NCBI RefSeq assembly: GCF_002940685.1 | Contig: NZ_PNFP01000009.1 | Coordinates: forward strand, 62,001 to 126,000 | Source of the DNA: Ensifer adhaerens | GTDB lineage: Bacteria > Pseudomonadota > Alphaproteobacteria > Rhizobiales > Rhizobiaceae | Direction: 5' to 3' | DNA length: 64,000 bases | Part shown: piece after piece, positions 39,311 through 48,340 of the stretch | How positions within the stretch are numbered: the first letter of the stretch is position 1 | How the letters are laid out: each line of letters begins with the position of its first letter | Notes under the pieces: model-generated | Told to the model about the DNA's origin: nothing | Database searches by the model: none | What the model saw: only the letters and a program-made list of their open reading frames with translations | Program-made: the position numbers and the translations under genes

Positions 39311-40870
39311 TCAAAGCTGGGACTCGATCGGCAGGATGCGGATCACGCCGGCAATCATACGCCTTGCAAGGCTCGCGTCCGGCTCGTGGCGCACCAGCCG
39401 CTCGGATCCGTTGGCACGATCCCGCCAGACAAGACGTGCCTCTTCGATCCCGACCCTGTAGCTGATCGCCGGCGAGGTTTCCTCCTCGAACATCAAAGCC
39501 AGCTCGCCGGCAAGCGCGGCGTCCTCGAAGACGACGCCCATTTCAGTGTTGAGCGAGGCGGAACGCGGGTCGAAGTTCATCGAGCCGACGAAGCCGTTCA
39601 GACCATCGACCACGAAAGCCTTGCTGTGGAGGCTCGCATTGCGGCGTCCGAACAGCGTCATGCGGTGCCCCTCGGCGACGTCGCCCTGCTCCTTCAACTC
39701 GAAGAGCGCGACGCCGGCCTGGATAAGCTTCCGGCGATATTTGACATAACCGCCGTGAACGGCGGCAACATCGGTCGCTGCAAGCGAATTGGTGAGGACC
39801 GCCACTCGAGCGCCGCGCGAAACGATGGCGGCGAGTTCCCGTGTGCCGGCAACGCCGGGGATGAAATAGGGCGAGATGATCCTCAGGTCCCGCGTCGTCG
39901 CCTCGATCAGCGGGAAGAGTTCGCGCAGCAGCCAGTTCTGGCGACGCTGCATCAGGGCTTTTTCCGGCGGATCGGACGCGAGCCGGATCTGCGAACTCCA
40001 GTGAAGCCGTCGCGTACCGTGATAGATGTCGGCCTCCTCCACCGCCCTGTCGACACGCTCCAGATAGAACCGGCCCGCCGGTGTGCGGGCCAACCCGTCG
40101 ACGGCCTCGCGCAGCGCCGGCAGATACTGCTTGCGCGGCGTGCGCAGCGCCGCGATCGGAAGCACGGAAGCGCTGTTCCAGTAGCGATCGAACATGGCCG
40201 ACGCCTGCTCCAGCACCGGCCCCACCATCCAGACGTCAAGGTCGCGGAAATTGGAGAGTTCCGCGGCGTCGAAATAGGCGTCGCCGATGTTGCGGCCGCC
40301 GGCGATCGCGACCCGACCATCCGCCACCCACAGCTTGTTGTGCATGCGGCGGGTGGCGCTGAAGGCACGGATCGCCATTTCGAAGCCACGGCGAAAGCGG
40401 TCGGTGCGCGCCCGGCTCGGATTGAAGAGCCGCACGTCGATTTGGGGATGGGCGTCCAGCGCAATGCACATGCGGTCGTGAATGCCCGCATTGATGTCGT
40501 CGAGCAGTAGCCGGACGCGCACGCCACGGTCGGCGGCGGCCAGGATCTCGCGGGCGAGCAGAAGACCGGTCAGGTCGTCCTTCCAGTAGTAATACTGCAG
40601 ATCGAGACTGCGGCCGGCCCGCCGCGCCGCATGGGCGCGCACCACCAGAGCCTCGATGTTGTCGGAAACGAACGCCACCCCATTGGCACCCGCGTGGCTG
40701 GCTAAAAGCGGCGCCAGATGCCGGTCGAGATCGGTGCCGCCATCGGCGAGCGGAAGTGCCGTTGACGGCGGCCCATGCGGGCGGCGGCCGAACCGGCCGT
40801 AGACATAGAGGAGCGTCGCCACGACCAGGCCGAGGATGAGGGCAACGGTGAACAGGACAGAGGACAACAT
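39311..40870 (-). CDS. Membrane-anchored phospholipase D family protein (cardiolipin synthase-like)
   Basis: 519 residues. N-terminal membrane helix (about 4-24) followed by two phospholipase D domains. HKD motif 1: H177, K179, D184 (RMHNKLWVADG). HKD motif 2: H415, K417, D422 (SLHSKAFVVDG). Both are intact, so it should be a phosphatidyltransferase or phospholipase; cardiolipin synthases usually have two N-terminal helices, so a lipid hydrolase or other transphosphatidylase is also possible. The ATG at 40870 is 19 bases after the EEP gene, with which it forms an operon. Confidence 0.88.
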   Translation of the reverse strand: MLSSVLFTVALILGLVVATLLYVYGRFGRRPHGPPSTALPLADGGTDLDRHLAPLLASHAGANGVAFVSDNIEALVVRAHAARRAGRSLDLQYYYWKDDLTGLLLAREILAAADRGVRVRLLLDDINAGIHDRMCIALDAHPQIDVRLFNPSRARTDRFRRGFEMAIRAFSATRRMHNKLWVADGRVAIAGGRNIGDAYFDAAELSNFRDLDVWMVGPVLEQASAMFDRYWNSASVLPIAALRTPRKQYLPALREAVDGLARTPAGRFYLERVDRAVEEADIYHGTRRLHWSSQIRLASDPPEKALMQRRQNWLLRELFPLIEATTRDLRIISPYFIPGVAGTRELAAIVSRGARVAVLTNSLAATDVAAVHGGYVKYRRKLIQAGVALFELKEQGDVAEGHRMTLFGRRNASLHSKAFVVDGLNGFVGSMNFDPRSASLNTEMGVVFEDAALAGELALMFEEETSPAISYRVGIEEARLVWRDRANGSERLVRHEPDASLARRMIAGVIRILPIESQL

Positions 40871-40889
40871 CGAAAGCCCGCCAGCGCCG

Positions 40890-41747
40890 TCAGACCGACC
40901 CCGCGCGACCGGCTTCGACCCGCCTGCCGTCTCTCTGTCCCTGATGAGCCGCCTTCAGGTCGATCGAAGCCTTCACCGGCAGGTGATCCGAGGCGATCCG
41001 CGCAAGCGGCGAGTCGTGCACGGCAACCGACGTCACCAGGCTGTGTGGATTGCCGAGCACGCGGTCGAGCGGCAGCAGTGGGAACCGCGATGGGAAACTC
41101 GCGACGGTCGCGTGCGACGGATCGAAGACCGGGCTCAGGAATGACAAGGACGAGCGCCGGCCCATCCGCCATTCGTTGAGATCGCCGATGAGCAGAGTGG
41201 GCCGCCCCTTCGCGTCGGACGCTGCTTCCAGTATCGCTTCCGCCTGCTGGGCGCGGGAATGCCGGAGAAGACCGAGATGCGCGGCGATGATGCGCAACGG
41301 GCCCACGTTCAGGTCGAGATCGACGACAAGCGCGCCACGCGGCTCTACTCCCGGCAGCTTCAGTTGCCGCACGTCGGAAACGGCACCTTCACGCAAGAGC
41401 AGGACATTGCCGTGCCAGCCATGTCCCTTGCTCGAAAAGCCCGAAATCGGCACCGACACGAGATGGGCCTCGCGGCGGAGATGCTCGAGATCGAGAAGCC
41501 CGGCACGCTCACCGAAACGCTGGTCCGCCTCCTGAAGCGCAACGATATCGGCACCCAATTCACCGATGACATTGGCTGTTCGACCGGGATCGAAACGGCC
41601 GTCGGTGCCGACGCATTTGTGGATGTTGTAGGAGGCGATGACGATATCGCCGCGGCTGACCGCGGCCTCGCGATGAACGACGGTGGGGCGTCTCTTGCGG
41701 ATTGCAGCGACGATCCCCGCCGATAGACTGGACTGGTTTTTTGCCAT
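40890..41747 (-). CDS. Endonuclease/exonuclease/phosphatase (EEP) family protein
   Basis: 285 residues with the DNase I-like metal-dependent phosphodiesterase fold: ASYNIHKCVG (Asn), LQEADQR (Glu), GHGWHGN, AHLGLLRHSRAQQ, GDLNEWR and a final SDHLPV (catalytic His). Substrates in the family range from DNA to phospholipids and sphingomyelin. No signal peptide is apparent. The gene precedes the membrane-anchored phospholipase D gene in one operon, which favours a phospholipid-related substrate (inference). The ATG at 41747 follows GGGAG. Confidence 0.85.
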   Translation of the reverse strand: MAKNQSSLSAGIVAAIRKRRPTVVHREAAVSRGDIVIASYNIHKCVGTDGRFDPGRTANVIGELGADIVALQEADQRFGERAGLLDLEHLRREAHLVSVPISGFSSKGHGWHGNVLLLREGAVSDVRQLKLPGVEPRGALVVDLDLNVGPLRIIAAHLGLLRHSRAQQAEAILEAASDAKGRPTLLIGDLNEWRMGRRSSLSFLSPVFDPSHATVASFPSRFPLLPLDRVLGNPHSLVTSVAVHDSPLARIASDHLPVKASIDLKAAHQGQRDGRRVEAGRAGSV

Positions 41748-41886
41748 GCCGCTCCCTGTCTTCTGTCTGCATCATTGCGCAAATAGGTCACCGGGCGCCA
41801 CTGAAAAAGAGCGGTATGGACAAGTTGTTCGCAAGCGCGGCATGGCGCCGCATCGGCGGTGCCATGCCGCATCGTTGCTTTCCCCC

Positions 41887-42534
41887 TCAGTCTGCCGGCC
41901 CGGCGAACAGGATCAGATTCCCGTCGGGATCGAGCACGATGAACGTACGCGCGCCCCAGGGTTCCGTGCGCAATGGCTGATGAAAGCGCACGCCGGCCGT
42001 CTGGTAGGCAAGGAACAATTGCTTGATATCGCTGGCTGTATCGAGGGCGATGGCGGCCGACAGCAAGTCTTCGCGCTGCCGGATGTCGCCGACGAAGACC
42101 GGTTCGCACACGAGACGCAAGGCAAGCCTGGCGCTGTCCCGGATCACCTGGCCATAGAAGGGCGGATCGCCGTAGACGAAGTCGACGGCAAAGCCGAGCT
42201 TCTCGGTGTAGAAGTCGCAAGAGGCCTTGATGTCGGCAACGAACAGCTGCGCGGCCGTCGATTGCAGGACCGGCCGCGACGCGGTCGGATTGGCTTTCAT
42301 GGTCATTGTCAGGGCTCCTGATCTGAGCGCCTGCCAACTGTCGAAACCGGATTGGCGCGCGATGAGTTCCTGCGCGTCGGCGAGCTTGAACTCCGCCTTG
42401 AGAATGGCGTCGTCATCAAGATCGCGGAAGCGTGGCAAGGCAGCCCTGATTTCGGCGGCGACCGGATGGTACCGGTCGCGATGCCATTTGAGGTACTGTT
42501 TCGCCTGCTTCTTCAGGTTTTCGAGGTTGGGCAT
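41887..42534 (-). CDS. VOC (glyoxalase-like) protein with N-terminal helical domain
   Basis: 215 residues. Residues 1-75 form an Arg/Lys/Ala-rich helical domain (NLKKQAKQYLKWHRDRYHP, ADAQELIARQSGFDSWQAL) seen at the N-terminus of some ankyrin and glyoxalase proteins in rhizobia. Residues ~93-215 are a vicinal oxygen chelate domain of the bleomycin-resistance/lactoylglutathione lyase type (AAQLFVADIKASCDFYTEKLGF ... FIVLDPDGNLILFAG). The conserved start MPNLENLKKQ at 42534 is preferred over a 72-residue extension. Substrate unknown. Divergent from the P450 gene. Confidence 0.85.
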   Translation of the reverse strand: MPNLENLKKQAKQYLKWHRDRYHPVAAEIRAALPRFRDLDDDAILKAEFKLADAQELIARQSGFDSWQALRSGALTMTMKANPTASRPVLQSTAAQLFVADIKASCDFYTEKLGFAVDFVYGDPPFYGQVIRDSARLALRLVCEPVFVGDIRQREDLLSAAIALDTASDIKQLFLAYQTAGVRFHQPLRTEPWGARTFIVLDPDGNLILFAGPAD

Positions 42535-42739
42535 GGGCGCAGCTACGGTTTGTCTTCCGTAGGCGGGCGTCGCCCTTTCAGCCTCAAGCCGATGCGCCCT
42601 ACGCAGCAACGGGAGAGTGACCGCCAAGGCTCGCGCTGTCAACGTCCCGATCGCGGTGGCGGCGGATATCTGCGCTTGCCGGTCGAACCGCGATACCCTT
42701 AGACATAGAGGCCGTTCCAATGCTGCGAAGAGCCCTGCC

Positions 42740-43978
42740 ATGCCTGCCATCTCAATCGACGGTGCCCAGAGGCGCGTTTCAATCGATACGCGCGATCCTG
42801 CCTTCTTTCGCGCACCGATCGCGGCCTATGCCGAGATCCACGCCCAGTGTCCGGCCTTCTTCTGGGAGGAGCGGCAGCAATGGTATTTCGCGGGCTACGA
42901 TCAGGTAAGCGCGCTGCTGCGCGACAGGCGCTTTGGCCGGCAGATCCTGCACGTGGCCACGCGCGAAGAGCTCGGCCTGCCGGCGCCGAAGCCGCACCTG
43001 AAGGATTTCGACGCGCTCGAGGCGTATTCCCTGCTCGAACTCGAGCCGCCGGCGCACACGCGGCTGCGCACGCTGGTCAACCGGGCCTTCGTCTCCAGGC
43101 AGATCGAGCAGCTGCGGCCGGACATCGAGCGCCTGTCGCATACGCTGATCGACGGTTTTGAGGCCGACGGCGAGGTCGAACTGTTGAAGACCTTTGCCGA
43201 AACGCTTCCCGTGACGATCATCGCCCGTATGCTCGGCATCCCCGTCGAGGCGGCGCCCGACCTTCTCGACTGGTCGCACCGCATCGTGCGGATGTATGTC
43301 TTTAATCCGAGCTTCGAGACCGAACTCGACGCCAACCAGGCCTGCGCCGATTTTGCCAGCTATCTTAGCGGGATCATCGCCGAGAAGCGCCGCAGGCCCG
43401 CCGACGATTTGCTGACACACATGATCACCTCGGAAAAGGATGGCGAGCGGCTGTCGGAGCCAGAATTGGTCTCGACAACGGCCCTGCTCCTCAACGCCGG
43501 GCACGAGGCAACGGTGCATCAGATCGGCAATGCGGTCAGGACCATTCTGCAATCCGGGCTATCGGCCGCGGCGATGTTCGCCAATCCTGGGGCGACGGAG
43601 CTTGCGGTGGAAGAATGCCTGCGCGTCGCAGCGCCTCTGCATATTTTCCAGCGCTACGCCTTGTCGGACACCGACCTTGACGATGGCATCACGCTGCGAA
43701 AGGGCGACAAGATCGGCCTGTTGCTCGGAGCGGCGAACGTGGATCCGAAGAAGTTCACCGATCCGCAAGCTTTCCGGCCGACCCGCGACGAAGGGACCAA
43801 CGTCTCCTTCGGCGCCGGCCTGCATTTCTGCATCGGCGCGCCGCTCGCCCGGTTGGAGCTCAACATCTCTCTGCCGATCCTGTTTCAGCGACTGCCGAAC
43901 GTGCGGCTGAAGAACGAGCCCGAGGTGAAGGACGCGTTCCATTTCCACGGGCTGGAGCGCCTCGACCTCGTCTGGTGA
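42740..43978 (+). CDS. Cytochrome P450
   Basis: 412-residue soluble bacterial P450. I-helix oxygen-activation motif AGHEAT (253-258, with His in place of the usual Asp/Glu), K-helix ExxR E292-R295, and the haem-binding loop FGAGLHFCIG with Cys364 as thiolate ligand. No N-terminal membrane anchor. It needs an external ferredoxin and reductase, which are not adjacent. Substrate unknown. The ATG at 42740 follows a weak Shine-Dalgarno; 41 extra in-frame residues upstream are not family-like. Ends 39 bases before the convergent cupin gene. Confidence 0.92.
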   Translation: MPAISIDGAQRRVSIDTRDPAFFRAPIAAYAEIHAQCPAFFWEERQQWYFAGYDQVSALLRDRRFGRQILHVATREELGLPAPKPHLKDFDALEAYSLLELEPPAHTRLRTLVNRAFVSRQIEQLRPDIERLSHTLIDGFEADGEVELLKTFAETLPVTIIARMLGIPVEAAPDLLDWSHRIVRMYVFNPSFETELDANQACADFASYLSGIIAEKRRRPADDLLTHMITSEKDGERLSEPELVSTTALLLNAGHEATVHQIGNAVRTILQSGLSAAAMFANPGATELAVEECLRVAAPLHIFQRYALSDTDLDDGITLRKGDKIGLLLGAANVDPKKFTDPQAFRPTRDEGTNVSFGAGLHFCIGAPLARLELNISLPILFQRLPNVRLKNEPEVKDAFHFHGLERLDLVW

Positions 43979-44017
43979 CCAGCACCGAAGACCGTGCAAT
44001 CTCCGGTGCCTGTATGG

Positions 44018-44362
44018 TCACAGGCGGATCACGTAGTCCTTGCGGGTCGTCTCCACCACTTCCCAGGTGCCTTCGAAGCCGGGGCGCAGGATCATGCTGT
44101 CGCCGGCTTTGAGATGCGCCGCCTCGCCGCCATCCTGCGTGACGATCGAATAGCCGGAGATGATGTGGAAATACTCCCACTCCTCGTAGACGATCCGCCA
44201 TTTGCCCGGCGTCGATTCCCAGACCCCGGCATAGAGGCCGCCTTCGGCTTCCTCGAGGTTCCAGGTCCGGAACTGTGGCGCCCCAGAGATCAGCCGATCC
44301 GCAGCGGGCGTGCCGGTTTCCGGTTCGAGAGACGACAGATCGAACTTCTGCATGTTCGTCAT
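44018..44362 (-). CDS. Small cupin protein (cupin_3/DUF861 type)
   Basis: 114 residues, one cupin barrel: WRIVYEEWEYFHIISGYSIV with the EWEYFHIISG motif, HLKAGDSMILRPGFEGTWEV near the end. Proteins of this group resemble ureidoglycine aminohydrolase-type and ethanolamine-utilisation cupins, but function here is unknown. The start at 44362 follows AAGGG; an alternative ATG lies three codons in. It is 50 bases downstream of metY on the same strand, possibly co-transcribed. Confidence 0.82.
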   Translation of the reverse strand: MTNMQKFDLSSLEPETGTPAADRLISGAPQFRTWNLEEAEGGLYAGVWESTPGKWRIVYEEWEYFHIISGYSIVTQDGGEAAHLKAGDSMILRPGFEGTWEVVETTRKDYVIRL

Positions 44363-44412
44363 GGTGGCACCCTTGCGAAGGGCGCGCTGAAGCGCCCCTC
44401 GCGGCTAGTGTT

Positions 44413-45696
44413 TCAGAGCTTTGCCAGCGACTGTTCGAGATCGGCGATGATGTCGGAGACATCCTCGATGCCGACCGAGAGACGCACGACGTCAGGACCG
44501 GCACCGGCCGCCACCTGCTGTTCGGGCGTCAGCTGGCGATGGGTGGTCGAGGCCGGGTGAATGACGAGCGAGCGCGTGTCGCCGATGTTGGCAAGGTGCG
44601 AGAACATTTCCAGCCCCTCGACGAAGCGCTTGCCGGCCTCGTAACCGCCCTTGAGGCCGAAGGTGAAGACGGCACCGGCTCCCTTCGGGGAATAGCGCTG
44701 CTGCAGGGCGTGGTTGGGATCGTCCTCCAAGCCCGCATAGTTGACCCACGACACCTTGTCGTTCGTCTTCAACCACTTGGCGACCGCAAGCGCGTTGTCG
44801 CAATGGCGTTGCATGCGCAGCGGCAGGGTCTCTGAGCCGGTCGCCAGCATGAAGGCATTGAAGGGCGAGATCGCCGGGCCGAAGTCACGCAGGCCGAGAA
44901 CGCGCGCGGCGATGGCAAAGGCGATGTTGCCGAAGGTCTGGTGCAGCACGACGCCCGCATACTCCGGACGCGGCTCCGACAGCATCGGATACTTGCCCGA
45001 CTTCGACCAGTCGAAGGTGCCGCCATCGACGATGACGCCGCCCATGGAGTTGCCGTGGCCGCCGATGAACTTCGTCAGCGAGTGCACGACGATGTCGGCG
45101 CCATGCTCCAGCGGCCGCAAGAGGTAGGGCGTCGCCATGGTGTTGTCGACGATCAGCGGCAGATCGTGCTTGCGGGCAACCTCGGCAATGGCGGCAATGT
45201 CGACGAAGGTGCCACCGGGGTTGGCGAGGCTCTCGATGAAGATCGCCTTGGTGCGCCGGTCGATCTTCGCCTCGAAGGAAGCCGGATCGGCAGGATCGGC
45301 CCAGCGGACCTGCCAGTCGAAGGACTTGAAGGCGTGGCCGAACTGGTTGACCGAGCCGCCATAGAGCCGGTTGGCGGCGACGAAATTGTCACCCGGGCTC
45401 ATCATCGTGTGGAAGACGAGAAGCTGGGCGGCATGCCCCGAAGCGACCGCGACGGCCGCCGTGCCGCCTTCGAGCGCCGCAAGTCGCTCTTCCAGCACCG
45501 CCTGGGTCGGGTTCATGATGCGGGTATAGATGTTGCCGAACTGCTGGAGGCCGAACAGTGCCGCGGCATGGTCGGTGTCGTTGAAGACGAAGCTCGTCGT
45601 CTGGTAGATCGGCGTCGCCCGCGCGCCCGTGGTCGGGTCGGGCTGCGCCCCCGCATGGATTGCGAGCGTGTTGAAACCTGGATTGTCTTTCGTCAT
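44413..45696 (-). CDS. metY: O-acetylhomoserine sulfhydrylase (aminocarboxypropyltransferase)
   Basis: 427-residue PLP enzyme of the Cys/Met metabolism family, in the cytoplasm. It makes homocysteine from O-acetylhomoserine and sulfide. The PLP lysine is K209 in VHSLTKFIGGHG; FNTLAIHAGAQPDP at the start, YTRIMNPTQAVLEERLAALEGG and the SVGIEDVSDIIADL end are typical. The long C-terminal insert and 427-residue length fit MetY rather than the ~390-residue O-succinylhomoserine enzymes (MetZ). The ATG at 45696 follows GGGAGGGG. Its leader contains alternative hairpins. Confidence 0.9.
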   Translation of the reverse strand: MTKDNPGFNTLAIHAGAQPDPTTGARATPIYQTTSFVFNDTDHAAALFGLQQFGNIYTRIMNPTQAVLEERLAALEGGTAAVAVASGHAAQLLVFHTMMSPGDNFVAANRLYGGSVNQFGHAFKSFDWQVRWADPADPASFEAKIDRRTKAIFIESLANPGGTFVDIAAIAEVARKHDLPLIVDNTMATPYLLRPLEHGADIVVHSLTKFIGGHGNSMGGVIVDGGTFDWSKSGKYPMLSEPRPEYAGVVLHQTFGNIAFAIAARVLGLRDFGPAISPFNAFMLATGSETLPLRMQRHCDNALAVAKWLKTNDKVSWVNYAGLEDDPNHALQQRYSPKGAGAVFTFGLKGGYEAGKRFVEGLEMFSHLANIGDTRSLVIHPASTTHRQLTPEQQVAAGAGPDVVRLSVGIEDVSDIIADLEQSLAKL

Positions 45697-45765
45697 CTAC
45701 CCCTCCCGTGATCGAAACGCGGCCGCCTGCTGGCGCGCCAGAAACGTTCTATCACCTTGAATCTG

Positions 45766-45842
45766 CGCGGTATCCGCGAGCGAACTTCCGCGGATCTGGG
45801 CGGAAGCCGCGGCACTATTCCAGAGCCTTGGCGCGCGGTCAA
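45766..45842 (-). promoter_or_regulatory. metY promoter and leader with competing hairpins
   Basis: TTGACC (45837-45842, minus strand), 17-base spacer, AATAGT (45814-45819) form a good sigma-70 promoter. In the following leader three complementary 5-mers occur in order: CCGCG (45789-45793), CGCGG (45774-45778), CCGCG (45766-45770), as read on the minus strand. The middle one can pair with either neighbour. No known riboswitch was recognised. Confidence 0.45.
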
Positions 45843-45897
45843 AGAGGTTTTTCTCGAAACTGACGGTTGCGGAGACGTCAGCAGATCTCAGCCGGGG

Positions 45898-46326
45898 TCA
45901 GCCGATCAGGCGCGGATACTCGATCGCCGGACAGCGGTCCATGACCACCTTGATACCGGCTGCCTCCGCTTTTGCCGCCGCCCCATCATGGTGCACGGAA
46001 AGCTGGCCCCAGATCGCCTTCGGCAGCGCCTCGAGCGCGAGAATCTCGTCGACGAGCGCCGGCAAGGCGTCTGCGGCGCGGAAGACATCGACCATGTCGA
46101 TCGGTTCCTTGATGTCGGCCAGCCTGCCGACCACGGCCTGGCCCTGGATCGACTTGCCGACATGCCCGGGATTGATCGGGATCACCCGGTAGCCCTTACG
46201 CAGCAGAAACGCCATGACCCGATGGCTCGGACGCTCAGGATTGGGCGAAGCGCCGACGAGGGCGATCGTCTTGGTCTCGCGCAAAATGTCGGCGAGATAA
46301 TAGTCCGGGTAAGCGTCGTGGTTCAT
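45898..46326 (-). CDS. CoA-binding (YccU-like) protein
   Basis: 142 residues consisting of a single Rossmann-type CoA-binding domain as in the alpha subunit of succinyl-CoA synthetase: TIALVGASPNPERPSHRVMAFL, GYRVIPINPG, VGRLADIKEPIDMVDVFR, ending VVMDRCPAIEYPRL. Such stand-alone domains have no established role. The start MNHDAYPDYYL at 46326 is the family's; the frame remains open far upstream. Often found beside metY in rhizobia, so a link with sulfur amino acid metabolism is possible; 200 bases separate the two. Confidence 0.88.
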   Translation of the reverse strand: MNHDAYPDYYLADILRETKTIALVGASPNPERPSHRVMAFLLRKGYRVIPINPGHVGKSIQGQAVVGRLADIKEPIDMVDVFRAADALPALVDEILALEALPKAIWGQLSVHHDGAAAKAEAAGIKVVMDRCPAIEYPRLIG

Positions 46327-46512
46327 CTGCGGCTTCGGATCCGTTCGTGTTAAACGGTCGTATAATGATGGCGGGGTCGGCCAAGTCAACCGTGCGCCCC
46401 GTTCGTCCCCCGTCAAAGATTGCCGCTTGCGCAAGACTTTCCGGTTGCTTTTGCGCCCGTGCGGCGCGACAAGCATCACAAAGCCTGCCACATCGTTTTC
46501 CGAGGTCTCATC

Positions 46513-47349
46513 TTGCCTGTTGAAGTCATTGCGCTCGTCCTGTTCGGGGCGTTGTTGCACGCGACCTGGAATGCACTGGTCAAGGCGGGCTCGGAAAAAT
46601 CGCTCGACGCGGCGATGATCGCGCTCGGGGCCGCGGTCGTGGCAATCCCCTTCCTCCCCTTCCTGCCGCTGCCTCAGCCGGAAGCCTGGCCCTATATCCT
46701 CGTCTCGGCGCTGTTCCAGTTCGCCTATTTCCAGCTCGTCGCCGCTTCCTACCGCGCCGGCGACATCGGCCTCGTCTATCCGCTGATGCGCGGCACCGCG
46801 CCGCTGATCGTTGCGGCCACCAGCGGCGCGCTGATCGGCGAAGAACTCACCTTCGGCACGTTGCTCGGCATCCTGACGATCTCCGCCGGCGTGCTGACGC
46901 TCGCCTTCGAGTCCAGGAAGGGCGGCAAGAACGCGATCGTGCTCGCCCTTCTCAACGCCTGCGTCATCGCCAGCTACACCTATGTCGACGGTATCGGGGC
47001 GCGCGTCTCGGGCAACGCGATCTCCTATACGCTTTGGATGGCGTTGCTGCCGCCGGTGCTATTGTTCACCTGGGCCTTTGCCCGCCGCGGCATCAAGCCG
47101 GTCGCCCGCCACGTCTACAAGAACTGGTGGCGTGGCCTCATCGGCGGCGCTGGCTCGATCGGAGCCTATGGCCTGGCGCTCTGGGCCATGACCAAGGCGC
47201 CGGTCGCAACCGTCGCGGCGCTCCGCGAAACCTCGATCCTCTTTGCCGTGGTGATCTCGGTCGTGTTCCTCAAGGAGCCGGTCAGCATCTGGCGCATCGC
47301 GGCTGCCTGCGTGATCGCACTCGGCGCGCTGCTATTGAAGCTCGCCTGA
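46513..47349 (+). CDS. EamA/DMT family permease
   Basis: 278 residues, about nine or ten hydrophobic helices in two EamA repeats (EVIALVLFGALLHATWNALVKAG at the start; LRETSILFAVVISVVFLKEP near the end). The start is taken as TTG at 46513 with GAGG seven bases before it, because the first helix begins three residues later; earlier TTG (46420) and GTG (46459) codons are in frame. Solute unknown. Ends three bases before the convergent enoyl-CoA hydratase stop. Confidence 0.82.
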   Translation: MPVEVIALVLFGALLHATWNALVKAGSEKSLDAAMIALGAAVVAIPFLPFLPLPQPEAWPYILVSALFQFAYFQLVAASYRAGDIGLVYPLMRGTAPLIVAATSGALIGEELTFGTLLGILTISAGVLTLAFESRKGGKNAIVLALLNACVIASYTYVDGIGARVSGNAISYTLWMALLPPVLLFTWAFARRGIKPVARHVYKNWWRGLIGGAGSIGAYGLALWAMTKAPVATVAALRETSILFAVVISVVFLKEPVSIWRIAAACVIALGALLLKLA

Positions 47350-47352
47350 GCC

Positions 47353-48174
47353 TCAGTCGTCCTTCCATTCCGGCATGCGCTTGCCGAGGAATGCGCCGAT
47401 ACCGTCCTCGGCATCACGCGCGAGCATGTTCTCGACCATGACGCCGACGGCGTATTCATAGGCCTCCGGCATGTTCATTTCCGCCTGGCGATAGAAGGCT
47501 TCCTTGCCGATCTTCAGCGCCTGCGGCGACTTCGAGGCGATCACGGCAGCGTACTTGTCGACCACCTGTCGCAGGTATTGCTGCGGCACGATGCGGTTGA
47601 CGAGGCCGAAATCCTTGGCGGTCGAGGCGTCGATGGTCTCGCCGGTCAAGAGCATCTCCATCGCCTGCTTGCGGTGTGCGGCACGTGTCAGAGCGACCAT
47701 CGGCGTCGAGCAGAAGAGGCCGATATTGACGCCCGGCGTGCAGAAGGTGGAGCTGTCGGTGCAGATCGCCAGGTCGCAGCTCGCCACCAGTTGGCAGCCG
47801 GCCGCGGTCGCGAGCCCGTCGATTTCGGCGATGACGGCCTGCGGCAGCCGATTGATCTTCAGCATCAGGTCGGCGGCAAGGCGGATCGTTCGTTCGAAGA
47901 AGGCCCTGCCCCGATCGTCGCCCCCACGATGCGCCGTCATTTCCTTGAGATCGTGGCCGGCGGAAAACAGCTTGCCCGTCGCGGCGAGTACGACGACCTT
48001 GATGTCTTTGGAGGCGGCAATCGCATCGAACTCGGCGTGCAGCGCCTCCATCATGGCGATCGACAATACATTGGCCGGCGGGTTGTTGAGCGTCAGCCGC
48101 AAGACGGGTCCAGACTGTTCACGCAGCAGCAGGCCATTCGGCTCTTCCTTCTTGAACGATACGACATCGGCCAT
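47353..48174 (-). CDS. Enoyl-CoA hydratase/isomerase
   Basis: 273-residue crotonase-fold protein. The CoA oxyanion hole segments are FSAGHDLKEM and IDGLATAAGCQLVASCDLAI; the general catalytic Glu at the second position of classical hydratases is replaced (VNIGLFCSTP), so it may be an isomerase or decarboxylase-like member. MADVVSFKK at 48174 follows GGAG; the longer frame upstream is not conserved. Monocistronic. Confidence 0.88.
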   Translation of the reverse strand: MADVVSFKKEEPNGLLLREQSGPVLRLTLNNPPANVLSIAMMEALHAEFDAIAASKDIKVVVLAATGKLFSAGHDLKEMTAHRGGDDRGRAFFERTIRLAADLMLKINRLPQAVIAEIDGLATAAGCQLVASCDLAICTDSSTFCTPGVNIGLFCSTPMVALTRAAHRKQAMEMLLTGETIDASTAKDFGLVNRIVPQQYLRQVVDKYAAVIASKSPQALKIGKEAFYRQAEMNMPEAYEYAVGVMVENMLARDAEDGIGAFLGKRMPEWKDD

Positions 48175-48340
48175 GGTCTTCTCCTGAAACTTGAACTGGC
48201 TTGGTGGTACGCCGGGCGGGCGTGCGGCGCAAGGTGACCGGAGAACTGGTCGGCGCATTGCGTCTTAGACCTTTTTCCGCCTTGCGTCCGACCGCCTGCC
48301 GGTTTCAGGTGGCGGCCAGCCATATTGAAGGATGCATCGC

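Noticed and set aside
45697-45897. SAM-II riboswitch upstream of metY
   Set aside because: SAM-II elements precede some alphaproteobacterial methionine genes, so I looked for the conserved GCTAAA-type and pseudoknot segments; they are not present in the leader.
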